Shown: piece by piece, positions 43,699 to 53,576 of the stretch
How positions within the stretch are numbered: the stretch's first letter is position 1
Layout: every line of letters starts with the position of its first letter
Assembly: GCA_964611335.1 (NCBI GenBank)
Contig: CAZSXR010000004.1
Location: forward strand, 1-64,000
DNA length: 64,000 nt
Reading direction: 5' to 3'
Source: BOG-1112 sp964611335
GTDB lineage: Bacteria; Bdellovibrionota_B; Oligoflexia; Oligoflexales; Bog-1112
Made by a program: the position numbers and the translations under genes
The notes under the pieces: generated by a model
Told to the model about the DNA's origin: nothing
Databases searched by the model: none
What the model saw: only the letters and a program-made list of their open reading frames with translations

Positions 43699-44808
43699 CT
43701 AACTTTTCTTCTTAGCTAACTCTTCGTCGATGACACGCTTGAATTCAGAGAACGGAAGGGCTCCTGACAACTTTCTTCCGTTTATGAAGAACGCTGGTGT
43801 TCCCTCAACTCCGTACTTACGACCTGATTCGAAATTTTGCTGAATCATGTCGTCAGCTTTTTTCCAATCACTTGCTGCGCTTAGATTTTTTGGTGTTTTA
43901 TAGCATTCATTAAATTTTTTCATATCAAGCTTAAGCTTCTCAGCTCTTTTTGTGAGCTGTTCATCTGAAAGATCCTTTTGGTTTTCGAAAATGCTATAAT
44001 ACATTTCCCAATACTTACCCTGGAATAATGCACATTTCGCAGCTATAGCTGCAGGTCTTGCGCGAGCATGAATTTGTTCAAGTGGAAAGTCACGTACGTA
44101 CCAACGGATTTTGCCCTTGTATTCCTCTAGAACTTTCGATGTATCCGCTAACATTCTTTCGCAAAACGGACACATAAATTCGGAGTACTCAATCACGGTA
44201 ATAGGGCAATCGCCATCTTGGCACTTTATAGGGTTCACATCCGTGGCTTTAGGACCATAACGAACAGGCTCATTGTCAGCGATTTTCATTTCAAAAACAG
44301 GTTCGGTAGGTTGAGGATATAAAATCGCAAGCTTACCACTTTTCATAGCCTCCCCGATAATATCTTCCATAACCTTTTGTGATTCACGCCCGTTGAGGTA
44401 CTCACGAATCTGTTTCTTCCTTTCATCTGGCGAAAGCTTGCTGAGTTGAGGATGATCTTTGAGTTTTTCCATCAGCTCGTTAACGTCTTTGTCTTTAACT
44501 TTAACACGCCCTTTAATGTAGTCTTCTTTGGCTTTTTCTACCGACACTTTATTTTTCTTCGCCAATTCCGCCCAAAATTGATCGAGGTATTCTTCACGGG
44601 CCATATCACCAAAGCGGTCATATTTTTTCTTTTCAATCTCATAAAACGTAGATTGATCTTTCTTTACGGCGTCTGAAACGGTAAATGTTTTCCCATTCAC
44701 TTTATAGGCAGGGGTATTATCCGAGCTGGCGCTTGCATAAGGCGCAAGAGCAAAAACAGTAGTGACACCAAAAAGTAATTTGCGAAATCGATCCAGTCCT
44801 CTAACCAT
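43699..44808 (-). CDS. DsbA-like thioredoxin-fold disulfide oxidoreductase
   Basis: A periplasmic protein with a signal peptide (MVRGLDRFRKLLFGVTTVFALAPYASA split near residue 26). A long, charged helical N-terminal region (about residues 35-150) resembles chaperone-type domains found before DsbA-like domains. The C-terminal thioredoxin domain has the CPFC active site (SEFMCPFCERM, about residue 230) and the cis-Pro GTPAFF. It should introduce or shuffle disulfides. Upstream in-frame starts exist at 44838 (TTG) and 44823 (ATG), but GAGGAAG lies just before the ATG at 44808, which I choose. It is divergent from orn. Confidence 0.85.
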   Translation of the reverse strand: MVRGLDRFRKLLFGVTTVFALAPYASASSDNTPAYKVNGKTFTVSDAVKKDQSTFYEIEKKKYDRFGDMAREEYLDQFWAELAKKNKVSVEKAKEDYIKGRVKVKDKDVNELMEKLKDHPQLSKLSPDERKKQIREYLNGRESQKVMEDIIGEAMKSGKLAILYPQPTEPVFEMKIADNEPVRYGPKATDVNPIKCQDGDCPITVIEYSEFMCPFCERMLADTSKVLEEYKGKIRWYVRDFPLEQIHARARPAAIAAKCALFQGKYWEMYYSIFENQKDLSDEQLTKRAEKLKLDMKKFNECYKTPKNLSAASDWKKADDMIQQNFESGRKYGVEGTPAFFINGRKLSGALPFSEFKRVIDEELAKKKS

Positions 44809-44903
44809 GAAATGCTTCCTCATTTGGATTAAAATCAATCGGTGTATGATATCGCAAGAGCCTTATGATGAAAACAGATCAAACGCAGCACTAAAGTTAT
44901 GGC

Positions 44904-44927
44904 AGAATTAATTCTAGCGGCTATATT
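44904..44927 (+). promoter_or_regulatory. Palindrome and possible -10 in the orn leader
   Basis: A 12-bp perfect palindrome AGAATTAATTCT (44904-44915) lies just before a TATATT hexamer (44922-44927). No good -35 is seen 16-18 nt upstream, so an activator or repressor site is possible. A short GGGC/GCCC hairpin follows at 44936-44951. Confidence 0.25.
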
Positions 44928-44972
44928 AAAAACTTAGGGCTTTAATGCCCTTTCTATTTTAAGGAGACAATT

Positions 44973-45545
44973 TTGGAGAGTCATCGAACCAATCGGCAGC
45001 TGATTTTATGGATGGATTTAGAAATGACAGGATTGGATCCTGAAAAAGACTCAATCCTAGAGATTGCCGCCATCGTTACGGATTCTGATTTAGAATTGGT
45101 TGAAGAAGGGCCGGAGTTTGTCATTCAGCATGCCCCTAATGAATTCGATCTTATGGATCGCTGGAACCAAAAACAGCATATCAAATCAGGTCTATGGGCC
45201 AAGGCTCTTGAGTCTCCTCACACCACCGAAGACGCTGAAATGCGCATGATGAAATTTATAAAGAAATATTTTACGAAAAAAGAACGCGCACTGATCGCTG
45301 GAAACAGCATTTGGCAAGATCGAAGATTTATCATCAATCATATGCCTCGCCTTGAGGAATATCTTCATTATCGTATGATCGACGTTAGCTCTCTGAAAAT
45401 TCTTACGAAAAATTGGTATCCGAAAGTCACTGTTCCGAAGAAAAAAGAAAACCATCGCGCAATGGATGACATCAAAGAGAGTATCGAAGAGCTTAAATTC
45501 TACAGAAGCTATATTTTTAGAACCCATGATGAAGTCCAGTTATGA
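44973..45545 (+). CDS. orn: Oligoribonuclease
   Basis: A DEDDh-type 3'-5' exoribonuclease that degrades 2-5 nt RNAs, including pGpG from c-di-GMP turnover. The first motif is WMDLEMTGLDPEKD, later acidic and histidine motifs are NSIWQDRRFI and HRAMDDIKES, and the C terminus ends in KFYRSYIF. The length (190 residues) is normal. The start is TTG with AAGGAG at the right spacing. The last 4 nt overlap the next gene (ATGA). The PilZ gene a few hundred bases away makes a c-di-GMP link thematically possible, but that is only inference. Confidence 0.93.
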   Translation: MESHRTNRQLILWMDLEMTGLDPEKDSILEIAAIVTDSDLELVEEGPEFVIQHAPNEFDLMDRWNQKQHIKSGLWAKALESPHTTEDAEMRMMKFIKKYFTKKERALIAGNSIWQDRRFIINHMPRLEEYLHYRMIDVSSLKILTKNWYPKVTVPKKKENHRAMDDIKESIEELKFYRSYIFRTHDEVQL

Positions 45546-46237
45546 AACCCTTCCGCTTTCACCTTGGAAAGCTAGAACTCGCTCTTCTGGAAGCAACAGA
45601 TCCAAGCTACTCTGAAAGTTATTTCGCTCGATTCCTTTCTCCTTCTGAAATCGAACTTGCACAAAAATTCAAACACCCCCTACGCAAACTGGAATTTCTA
45701 GCTGCTCGAGCTTTATTGCATAAATTAGAAACTAAACTTCCACCAATACTTTGCACAGAATCAGGAAGTCCTCTTTGGCCTTCAGAATACAAAGGTTCCA
45801 TCTCTCATAAAAATGGATGGGTTCTCGTAAGTCTTGCAAAAAATTTCAGCAGCCTCGGTGTAGATCTTGAAGAACCAGAAAAATTCCCACTTTCTGTTTC
45901 AAACTTAATCGCAAGTGCTGAAGAACTCAAACTGTCCCACCATTTCGAAAATCAACAGGAATTCCTAGCTCTGATTTTTTCTGCTAAAGAATCTTTTTTT
46001 AAATGCTGTTATCCTCATTGTGAAATCTGGTTCGGTTTTCATGATGCAAAAGTGCTTTCTATTGATTTTACTAAAGGAACTTTTGAAATACAGCTCCTTC
46101 GAGATCTCTCGAAGGAGCTTCTTGCGGGAAAAATATTTAGTGGTTTTTTTAAGCAAGATGTCTGGAAAGAACGTAAGTTTATTATTACTGCAATAGCGAA
46201 TTCATTCTCGAGGGGTACTTATGTTTCAAATCATTGA
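45542..46237 (+). CDS. 4'-phosphopantetheinyl transferase superfamily protein
   Basis: An enzyme that would attach phosphopantetheine from CoA to an acyl- or peptidyl-carrier protein. The signature is split as usual: GVDLEEPEKF (the Mg-binding G-x-D-x-E) and FSAKESFFKCCYP (the W/F-S-x-K-E-x-x-x-K). The size (231 residues) and the two-lobed layout fit the EntD/Sfp-like group rather than AcpS. Its carrier-protein target is not in the window. It overlaps orn by 4 nt and folD by 17 nt. Confidence 0.85.
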   Translation: MKPFRFHLGKLELALLEATDPSYSESYFARFLSPSEIELAQKFKHPLRKLEFLAARALLHKLETKLPPILCTESGSPLWPSEYKGSISHKNGWVLVSLAKNFSSLGVDLEEPEKFPLSVSNLIASAEELKLSHHFENQQEFLALIFSAKESFFKCCYPHCEIWFGFHDAKVLSIDFTKGTFEIQLLRDLSKELLAGKIFSGFFKQDVWKERKFIITAIANSFSRGTYVSNH

Positions 46238-47069
46238 TGGAAGTTCCATAGCACAAAAAATTCAAATTCAACTTAAAGAAGACATCTCAAAAATTCCTCC
46301 TCAAAAACGCAAACCGAATCTATGTGTAATCCTTGTAGGAGAAGATCCCGCAAGTAAAATATACGTAGCTCAAAAAGAAAAAGCATGTCGCAATGTTGGC
46401 ATCGACACGACAACACTCCTACAAAAAGCAAGTATGACTGAAGAAGAGCTATGCTCATTAATTAAGCATCTCAATGAAGACCCCAAAGTCGATGGCATTC
46501 TCGTTCAACTGCCACTGCCTCCACAAATCAGTACTTTCAAGGTACTTTCCACCATACGCCCACATAAGGACGTCGATGGCCTGAGTCCCTATAATCAGGG
46601 GCTCTTAGCAATGAACAAAGCTGCACAAGTGCCTTGTACTCCCAGCGGGGTCATAAAACTTCTCGAAGCAATCAACTTCAAATTCGAAGGAGCGCTCGCA
46701 GCAGTTGTCGGTCGAAGTTTACTTGTAGGCTCACCGGTTTCTAAACTTCTCACACATAAAAACTGCACGGTGATCAACATACACTCACGCACACTTCGTG
46801 CGTGGGAACTCTGCAAGCAAGCAGATCTTTTAGTTGTTGCCATTGGTTCTCCCAAACTTATCAACACGAAATGGGTCAAAGATGGGGCCGTAGTCATCGA
46901 TGTGGGTATACATCGCATCGACGGGAAACTTTGTGGCGATGTTGATTTTGAAGAGGTTAAAGAACAGACTTCTTGGATCACACCCGTTCCTAAAGGGGTA
47001 GGGCCTATGACTATCGCATGCCTGCTTCTGAATTGCTTCAAAGCCTATCAAGAAAATTCCATAGTATAA
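46221..47069 (+). CDS. folD: Methylenetetrahydrofolate dehydrogenase/cyclohydrolase FolD
   Basis: A bifunctional one-carbon enzyme converting 5,10-methylene-THF to 10-formyl-THF. Typical blocks are VGEDPASKIYVAQKEKAC (with the catalytic Lys), DGILVQLPLPPQI, HKDVDGLSPYNQGLL, CTPSGVIKLLE, VVGRSLLVGSPVSKLL and the C-terminal ITPVPKGVGPMTIACLL. The length (282 residues) is normal. It overlaps the phosphopantetheinyl transferase gene by 17 nt. Confidence 0.96.
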   Translation: MFQIIDGSSIAQKIQIQLKEDISKIPPQKRKPNLCVILVGEDPASKIYVAQKEKACRNVGIDTTTLLQKASMTEEELCSLIKHLNEDPKVDGILVQLPLPPQISTFKVLSTIRPHKDVDGLSPYNQGLLAMNKAAQVPCTPSGVIKLLEAINFKFEGALAAVVGRSLLVGSPVSKLLTHKNCTVINIHSRTLRAWELCKQADLLVVAIGSPKLINTKWVKDGAVVIDVGIHRIDGKLCGDVDFEEVKEQTSWITPVPKGVGPMTIACLLLNCFKAYQENSIV

Positions 47070-47099
47070 TGGTCTGGAATCCTCACACAGGAGTCCCCT

Positions 47100-48722
47100 T
47101 TGTCACTCGGTAAATCCAGTCTTTTATTCGCTATTGGTACCTTTCTCAGTCGCCTAACAGGAGTTCTACGAGAGTCTGTTATTGCTGGTGTTTTCGGTGC
47201 TAACGCTGTGCTTGATGCTTTGATCGTTGCAAACAGAATTCCAAACTTACTGCGAGAACTTCTTGCAGAAGGCGCTTTGGGTGCTTCCTTCACAAAAGTT
47301 TATGCGAATTTGAAAGCACAAGACGAAAGCGATAAAATTGCAAAACGTGCTAATCTTTTTATCGTCCAATCTCTCTTATTTTTCTCATTGCTCACGGGTC
47401 TTATTTGCATACTAGGAATGATCTTCGCTCCTGAAATTGTAAAACTCATGACTCTCTTCACTTCTGAATCTGAAACGCATACACGTTTCCTTCATGATAC
47501 CATTGGGCTCACCCGTTTACTTTTTCCTTTTATAGCATTTATGACTGTTGGAGCTATTGCTTCGGGAGTTCTCCATCAAAAAGGAATGTTTTTCACGAGC
47601 GCCATCTCTTCTGTAGCTCTCAATGTGGGAGTCATTATCGGAGCCCTTATTTTCGCTCGCCTACTCACAAATTATGGTCCAGATTGGATTGAAAGCTCCA
47701 TCGCAGACCGTTCAAGTACTGGTCTTGCACTCGGAATTTTACTCGGTGGTTTATGTCAGACTCTTATTCAATTTCGAGGTTTGGGAAGAGCGGAATTCTC
47801 TGGTTTGCAAATCCCTCGCAAATTTCCCTGGTCCAAAGATGTGAAAAAAGTTTGCGTGCTGATGGGTCCTATGGTCATCGCAGGAAGCGCAGGTCAGATC
47901 AACGTACTTGTAAACACAAATTTTGCAACAGCCTTACAAGAAGGTTCTGTAACATGGTTGAATTTTAGTTTTCGCATCTTGCAATTGCCGATTGGAATTT
48001 TTGCTGTAGGCGTTGGAGTTATTTCCTTACCCGCACTTACGCGTGTGATCGCTCGTAATGGGTCTTCTTCTGAGATTGCAAACAGTTTGGAAAATGCTTT
48101 ATCTTTGGTTATATGGTTGGTTTTACCTTGCCTTTGTTTCCTGCTTTTAAATTCTTTGCCTACGACTCAACTTCTTTATGAGCATGGAAGATTTACTTCG
48201 TTGGATTCCATCGCAACTTCCGACGCACTTTTCTACTACAGTTTTTCTTTGATTGCTTATGGCTGTTTGAAAGTTCTTACGTCCTACTACTACGCAGTCG
48301 AACGCACACACTACGCAATGAAAGTCAGTCTTTTCAGCATACTTGTCAATCTAGGTGCAAACCTCTTCTTTGTTTCTCACCTTGGGCATAAAGGCTTAGC
48401 TCTGAGCACTTCCTGTACTTTGAGTATGAACGCCTTGCTTCTTTTCTGGGGATTGAGACAAGATTCCTTAAAATGGGAAAAAGAGAAAATTCAAAAAACC
48501 TTTTACCTTCTTCTCAGCAGTTTTATTCTTGCCATAATTTTACAGATTCTTTGCAGACCCTTTGTCGAACATGCATCTTTTCTTAACTCTTGGGCTACAA
48601 AATGGCGCGCCACCTATATAATCGGCGTGAACGGCACTCTCGTTGTGATTGTATTTGCCATTTTTTGGATGATTGATTCTAATAGATTTGCATTGATTAA
48701 AAGAATGAAACGCAAACTTTAG
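47100..48722 (+). CDS. murJ: Lipid II flippase MurJ
   Basis: A MOP-superfamily integral membrane protein with about 14 helices that flips lipid II to the periplasm. The N terminus SSLLFAIGTFLSRLTGVLRE and the following NRIPNLLRELLAEGALGASF are hallmark segments with the conserved arginines. The length (540 residues) is normal. The start is TTG with AGGAG about 6 nt upstream. It lies 30 nt after folD and 27 nt before icmF. The window thus encodes MurA, MurG and MurJ at three separate loci. Confidence 0.94.
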   Translation: MSLGKSSLLFAIGTFLSRLTGVLRESVIAGVFGANAVLDALIVANRIPNLLRELLAEGALGASFTKVYANLKAQDESDKIAKRANLFIVQSLLFFSLLTGLICILGMIFAPEIVKLMTLFTSESETHTRFLHDTIGLTRLLFPFIAFMTVGAIASGVLHQKGMFFTSAISSVALNVGVIIGALIFARLLTNYGPDWIESSIADRSSTGLALGILLGGLCQTLIQFRGLGRAEFSGLQIPRKFPWSKDVKKVCVLMGPMVIAGSAGQINVLVNTNFATALQEGSVTWLNFSFRILQLPIGIFAVGVGVISLPALTRVIARNGSSSEIANSLENALSLVIWLVLPCLCFLLLNSLPTTQLLYEHGRFTSLDSIATSDALFYYSFSLIAYGCLKVLTSYYYAVERTHYAMKVSLFSILVNLGANLFFVSHLGHKGLALSTSCTLSMNALLLFWGLRQDSLKWEKEKIQKTFYLLLSSFILAIILQILCRPFVEHASFLNSWATKWRATYIIGVNGTLVVIVFAIFWMIDSNRFALIKRMKRKL

Positions 48723-48749
48723 AGTCCACCCCGAAAAAAGGCCTTCACT

Positions 48750-51700
48750 ATGTCCATGATCAAAGATTTATCGACTCGTGATCTTTTGCATCTCAGTTCT
48801 GAAGCCATACAAGAACTCAAAAATTATAAACCAAAAAATAAAATCCGATTTATTACAGCTACCTCCCTTTTTGACGGACATGACGCAAGCATCAATATCA
48901 TGCGTCGTCTCTTACAAGCGCGTGGAGTTGAAGTCATACACCTTGGTCACAACCGTTCCGCACAGGAAGTCGTCAATGCTGCTATAGAAGAAGATGCACA
49001 GGGCATTGCACTTTCGTGCTACCAAGGTGGGCACGCTGAGCTCTTTCCTTATATCCGAGAACTGCTCGATGCACAAAACTGCAAAGAAGTCAGAATTTTC
49101 GGAGGAGGCGGTGGTGTTGTCTCCCCTAAAGAAATTGCAGACATAGAAGCAAAAGGTACTTACAAAATATACAGTCCAGAAGATGGTCAAAAAATAGGTC
49201 TCGATGGTGTTATAGGCCATGTGATTTACAACTCTGACTTCGTATACAAAGATTGGGGACAAAGAAAGCAAAGTCCAAAATCTTTCATCTCACGTGCTCT
49301 CACTCTTCTTGAAAATAAAGAAACAAGTTTCGATAAAATTCCGCTCCCTTCGACAAAAAAAAATATTCCTGTCCTAGGTATTACAGGAACGGGAGGTGCA
49401 GGTAAAAGTTCATTGTTGGATGAACTTTTACTAAGAACGGTCGAAGACTTTCCCTCTTTAAAAATTGGAATTATCTGCATAGACCCCTCCAAGAAAAAAA
49501 CAGGTGGAGCACTTTTAGGAGACCGCTTACGCATCAACACTGCAACGAAGAATCAAATCTTTCTCCGAAGTTTTGCAACACGTGAATCTGGAAAAGAAAT
49601 CAATCAGATCTGCAAAGACGCTATTCAGCTTTTTAAAACTCAAGACTTCGATTTCATTGTTGTAGAAACAAGTGGAATTGGACAAGGCGATACAGGAATT
49701 GTAGAGGTTTCAGACTTTTCTCTTTACGTGATGACACCTGAATTTGGTGCACAAACTCAGTTAGAAAAAATCGATATGATCGATTTTGCAAATTTCATCG
49801 CGGTTAATAAATTCGAAAGACCTCAAGGTTTAGATGCTGTTGAGCAAGTTAAAACGGTATTACGTCGCACACGTCAAGCTGGGAGTCGAGAGAATTTAGA
49901 CAAACTTCCTGTTTTCGGAACTATCGCAAGTCGATTTGGAGATGACGGTGTCAGCGGACTTTATTATACAATTATGGACACCTTAAAAACTTTTAATTCC
50001 CAATTTGAATTGCAATCACGTAAACGTCCGTATGCTCATAATTCCACACATAGAGAGTCTTTTATCCCTCATAAACGCACGCAGTATTTGAGTGAAATCG
50101 TAGACTCTGTTCATACATTTCATAATAAGGGTCTGGAATATTTTACTAGAATAAAAGAGGCAGAGGCTTTAGACATCGCTAGTCATCTTTGTAAAGATTC
50201 GAATTTAAAACATCTCTCCGAAGAAAAGTTTTCTCAAATTGACGCAGACTTTTTAAAACGTTTAAATGCTTGGAAACATACTCACAAAGAATATTCCAGC
50301 GATTTTGTAAGTTTTCATGTTCGTGGGAAAGAAATCAAAGTTGCATCTACGTTTAAGACTTTATCAACTGAACATTTACCAAAAGTTGCACTTCCTTCCT
50401 ATACAAGTAAAGTTGAAATCGCTCGTTTTTTGTGGAAAGAAAACCTTCCAGGATATTTCCCCTATACCGCAGGAATTTTTCCTTTCCGTAGAAAAGAAGA
50501 AGAGCCCAAACGTCAATTTGCTGGAGAAGGCGGACCTAAACGCACTAACGCACGATTCCATTATCTTGCAGAACACGATCCTGCAAAACGTTTGAGCACC
50601 GCTTTCGACAGTGTAACTTTATATGGATCTGATCCGGATAGAAGACCTGATATTTATGGAAAAGTGGGTGAATCAGGAGTTTCTATTGCCCAACTCGATG
50701 ACATGAAAGATCTGTATAAAGGCTTTGATCTTTGCAATCCAAGCACCAGCGTTTCTATGACTATCAACGGTCCGGCACCTATGATATTAGCTATGTTTTT
50801 CAACGCTGCTATTGACCAACAAGTCGAACAATACATAGCAAAAGAAAGCAAACAACCGGATGCTGAAACGTATCAAAAAATATTCGACAGAACTCTGCAT
50901 AACATTCGAGGAACTGTACAAGCAGATATTTTGAAAGAAGATCAAGCACAAAACACTTGCATATTTTCCACAGAATTCGCATTGAAACTTATGGGAGACG
51001 TGCAGGAGTATTTTATTGAAAAAAATATTCGTAATTTTTATTCAGTTTCTATTTCTGGTTATCATATTGCAGAAGCGGGTGCGAATCCCATCACCCAACT
51101 TGCTTTTACTTTAGCAAACGGATTTACATACGTTGAATATTACTTAGGAAGAGGAATGCCTATTGATAAAATTGCATCCAATCTTTCCTTCTTCTTTTCT
51201 AATGGAATAGACGCGGAATATGCAGTGATCGGACGTGTTGCTCGTCGTATCTGGGCTATTGCTATGCGTGATGTATATGGCGCGAATGAAAGTTCACAAA
51301 GATTGAAATACCACATTCAAACTTCCGGTCGATCACTGCATGCTCAAGAGATGGCTTTCAATGACATACGCACAACTCTTCAAGCTCTGATGGCAATTTA
51401 TGACAACTGTAATTCCCTCCATACGAATGCCTATGACGAAGCTTTGACAACACCCACAGAAGAGAGTGTGCGTCGAGCTATGGCCATTCAGTTGATTATC
51501 AATCGCGAATTCGGTTTGAACCAATGCGAGAATGTGAATCAGGGTTCTTTCTTCATAGAAGAACTCACAGACCTTGTGGAAGAAGCTGTGCTTAAAGAAT
51601 TCGAAGCGATCTCTCGTAGAGGAGGCGTGCTCGGAGCAATGGAAAGCCAATATCAGAGAACAAAAATTCAGGAAGAAAGTATTTACTACGAGACACTTAA

Positions 51701-52013
51701 GCACACGGGTGAAATTCCCATTGTTGGTGTGAACACCTTTACAAGTGCAAAAGAAATCGACATTGCAAATCGCGCGGAAATCCAACTCACGCGAGCGACT
51801 TATGCCGAAAAAGATGAACAACTTCATCGGCTAGAAAGTTTCCGAGAACGCAACAAAGCCCATTCTCAACAAGCCCTTAAGTCTTTAAAAATCTGCGTGT
51901 TAGAGGGCCGGAATATTTTTGCAGAGCTGATGACGACCGTTCGTTATTGTACCCTTGGCGAAATATCCGAAACCTTGTATGAAATGGGAGGAAAATATCG
52001 ACGAGCCATGTAG
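48750..52013 (+). CDS. icmF: Fused isobutyryl-CoA mutase IcmF (B12-dependent)
   Basis: A single polypeptide combining the parts of an adenosylcobalamin-dependent acyl-CoA mutase. The N-terminal B12-binding domain has the D-x-H-x-x-G-type start (FDGHDASINIM, about residue 42) and later SCYQGGH and FGGGGG. A MeaI-type G-protein chaperone follows, with Walker A GTGGAGKSS (about 213-221) and further G motifs near VVETSGIGQGD and NKFERP. The C-terminal mutase barrel begins near residue 560 (GYFPYTAGIFPFRR) and contains SISGYHIAEAGANP and RLKYHIQTSGRSLHAQE. It interconverts isobutyryl-CoA and n-butyryl-CoA (or pivalyl/isovaleryl-CoA in some members). The length (1087 residues) is normal for IcmF. 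Confidence 0.95.
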   Translation: MSMIKDLSTRDLLHLSSEAIQELKNYKPKNKIRFITATSLFDGHDASINIMRRLLQARGVEVIHLGHNRSAQEVVNAAIEEDAQGIALSCYQGGHAELFPYIRELLDAQNCKEVRIFGGGGGVVSPKEIADIEAKGTYKIYSPEDGQKIGLDGVIGHVIYNSDFVYKDWGQRKQSPKSFISRALTLLENKETSFDKIPLPSTKKNIPVLGITGTGGAGKSSLLDELLLRTVEDFPSLKIGIICIDPSKKKTGGALLGDRLRINTATKNQIFLRSFATRESGKEINQICKDAIQLFKTQDFDFIVVETSGIGQGDTGIVEVSDFSLYVMTPEFGAQTQLEKIDMIDFANFIAVNKFERPQGLDAVEQVKTVLRRTRQAGSRENLDKLPVFGTIASRFGDDGVSGLYYTIMDTLKTFNSQFELQSRKRPYAHNSTHRESFIPHKRTQYLSEIVDSVHTFHNKGLEYFTRIKEAEALDIASHLCKDSNLKHLSEEKFSQIDADFLKRLNAWKHTHKEYSSDFVSFHVRGKEIKVASTFKTLSTEHLPKVALPSYTSKVEIARFLWKENLPGYFPYTAGIFPFRRKEEEPKRQFAGEGGPKRTNARFHYLAEHDPAKRLSTAFDSVTLYGSDPDRRPDIYGKVGESGVSIAQLDDMKDLYKGFDLCNPSTSVSMTINGPAPMILAMFFNAAIDQQVEQYIAKESKQPDAETYQKIFDRTLHNIRGTVQADILKEDQAQNTCIFSTEFALKLMGDVQEYFIEKNIRNFYSVSISGYHIAEAGANPITQLAFTLANGFTYVEYYLGRGMPIDKIASNLSFFFSNGIDAEYAVIGRVARRIWAIAMRDVYGANESSQRLKYHIQTSGRSLHAQEMAFNDIRTTLQALMAIYDNCNSLHTNAYDEALTTPTEESVRRAMAIQLIINREFGLNQCENVNQGSFFIEELTDLVEEAVLKEFEAISRRGGVLGAMESQYQRTKIQEESIYYETLKHTGEIPIVGVNTFTSAKEIDIANRAEIQLTRATYAEKDEQLHRLESFRERNKAHSQQALKSLKICVLEGRNIFAELMTTVRYCTLGEISETLYEMGGKYRRAM

Positions 52014-52025
52014 TGAGGACATTCC

Positions 52026-53402
52026 ATGATCAACAAGACACGTACACCTATAGTCCGTATTCTGAAATCGCAATTGACAGAAAAAGAAAAAGACAATGTT
52101 GAGGTTTGGGGATGGGTTCGCTCTTCCCGTTTCAGCAAAAATGTTTCTTTCATCGCTTTGAATGATGGAAGTTCTTTCGAAAGTCTTCAGCTCGTCGTCG
52201 ATAATGCGAATGTTAAAGTTGATGAAAACAAATTGCTCACAGGTTCCAGCGTAAGAGCACGTGGCAAGGTTGTAGCTTCCACAGGAAGTCAGGCTTTCGA
52301 AGTTCAAGTCAAAGAACTTGACGTCTTCTCAGCTGCTGACGAACAATTCCCCTTACAGAAAAAAAGACACACACCTGAATTTCTCCGAGAAATTGCGCAT
52401 CTTCGCCCCCGCACAAACACGCACCTTGCCTTGGGTATAGTGCGAAGCAAACTAGCGACAGCTATACATGCTTTCTTTAACAAAGAAGGTTTTCGATATG
52501 TGCACTCCCCCATTTTGACAAAAAGTGACTGCGAAGGCGCGGGTGAAACTTTCCGTGTCAGTTCTCAAGATCCAAGCAAACCCAACTTCGATTGGAAGAA
52601 AGATCTTTTTGGACAGGAAGTTTTTCTCACTGTAAGTGGACAGCTTGAAGCAGAAGCTCTCGCAATGAGTCTTGGACAGGTTTACACCTTTGGTCCAACC
52701 TTCAGAGCCGATCCTTCCGAAACAACTCGGCATGCTTCTGAATTCTGGATGGTAGAGCCTGAAATGGCTTTCTATGACATCGATGATTTGAAAGTTTTAA
52801 TCAGCAAATTTTTGAAAGCGATCACTCAAACTGTTTGGGATGAGTGTCAGGATGAAATCCAGTTCTTTACAAAATATGTAGAACCAGAACTTCCAAAACG
52901 TTTTAAAACTATTCTCGAAGAAGAATTCGCTGACATCACTTACAAAGAAGCACAAGACCTTCTCTTCAAAAGCAATAAAAACTTCGAAATCAAACCAGAG
53001 CTCGGTGGTGACATTGCAACCGAACACGAACGTTATTTGGTGGATGAAGTTTTCAAAAAACCAGTGTTTGTTACAAATTATCCTAAAACCATCAAACCGT
53101 TTTACATGAAACAGAACGACGACGGCAAAACAGTTGCCTGTTTAGATCTTCTTGCACCTTCTATTGGAGAAATCATCGGTGGAAGTCAAAGGGAAGAACG
53201 GTATGATGTTTTGGAAAAAGAAATGCAAGCACATGGGATGAACAACGATTCTTACAAATGGTATTTGGAAACTCGACAGTGGGGTTCAGTTCCCCATGCA
53301 GGTTTCGGATTGGGTTTTGAAAGACTCATGATGTATCTGACGGGTATAAAGAATATCAAGGATGTGATTGCATTCCCACGTGCCTCAAGAAGAGTTTGGT
53401 AG
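52026..53402 (+). CDS. asnS: Asparaginyl-tRNA synthetase
   Basis: A class IIb synthetase for tRNA-Asn. The N-terminal OB-fold anticodon-binding domain (VEVWGWVRSSRFSKNVSFIALNDGSS) is followed by class II motif 1 (HAFFNKEGFRYVHSPILT), motif 2 (TFRADPSETTRHASEFWMVEPEM) and motif 3 (GFGLGFERLMMYLTG). FxVSGQLEAE-type LTVSGQLEAEALA supports AsnRS over AspRS. The start has GAGGA upstream and lies 12 nt after icmF. Confidence 0.95.
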   Translation: MINKTRTPIVRILKSQLTEKEKDNVEVWGWVRSSRFSKNVSFIALNDGSSFESLQLVVDNANVKVDENKLLTGSSVRARGKVVASTGSQAFEVQVKELDVFSAADEQFPLQKKRHTPEFLREIAHLRPRTNTHLALGIVRSKLATAIHAFFNKEGFRYVHSPILTKSDCEGAGETFRVSSQDPSKPNFDWKKDLFGQEVFLTVSGQLEAEALAMSLGQVYTFGPTFRADPSETTRHASEFWMVEPEMAFYDIDDLKVLISKFLKAITQTVWDECQDEIQFFTKYVEPELPKRFKTILEEEFADITYKEAQDLLFKSNKNFEIKPELGGDIATEHERYLVDEVFKKPVFVTNYPKTIKPFYMKQNDDGKTVACLDLLAPSIGEIIGGSQREERYDVLEKEMQAHGMNNDSYKWYLETRQWGSVPHAGFGLGFERLMMYLTGIKNIKDVIAFPRASRRVW

Positions 53403-53520
53403 TTTAGGCTTTTGTTTTTCCAGCAAAAGTTCTTAAAGAAACTATTAGATCTTGCCTTTTCGATTCCCCTCTTATAGTCTTGAAATTCACCCCTATTACG
53501 AGAGTGCGATGAAAATATAA

Positions 53521-53575
53521 AACTCCTCACTTTTTAAGAATTCCCTAAGAACGAATTTACTTTGAGGTAGTTTTA
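53521..53575 (+). promoter_or_regulatory. Possible SD-sequestering leader of the ABC-F gene
   Basis: ACTCCTCA near 53522-53529 is complementary, with a 1-nt bulge, to TGAGGTAGT around the ribosome-binding site at 53562-53570. Pairing would hide the site. A three-codon open frame ATG-AAA-ATA-TAA sits just before at 53509-53520. The rest of the 174-nt gap shows no convincing promoter or terminator. Confidence 0.25.
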
Positions 53576-53576
53576 T

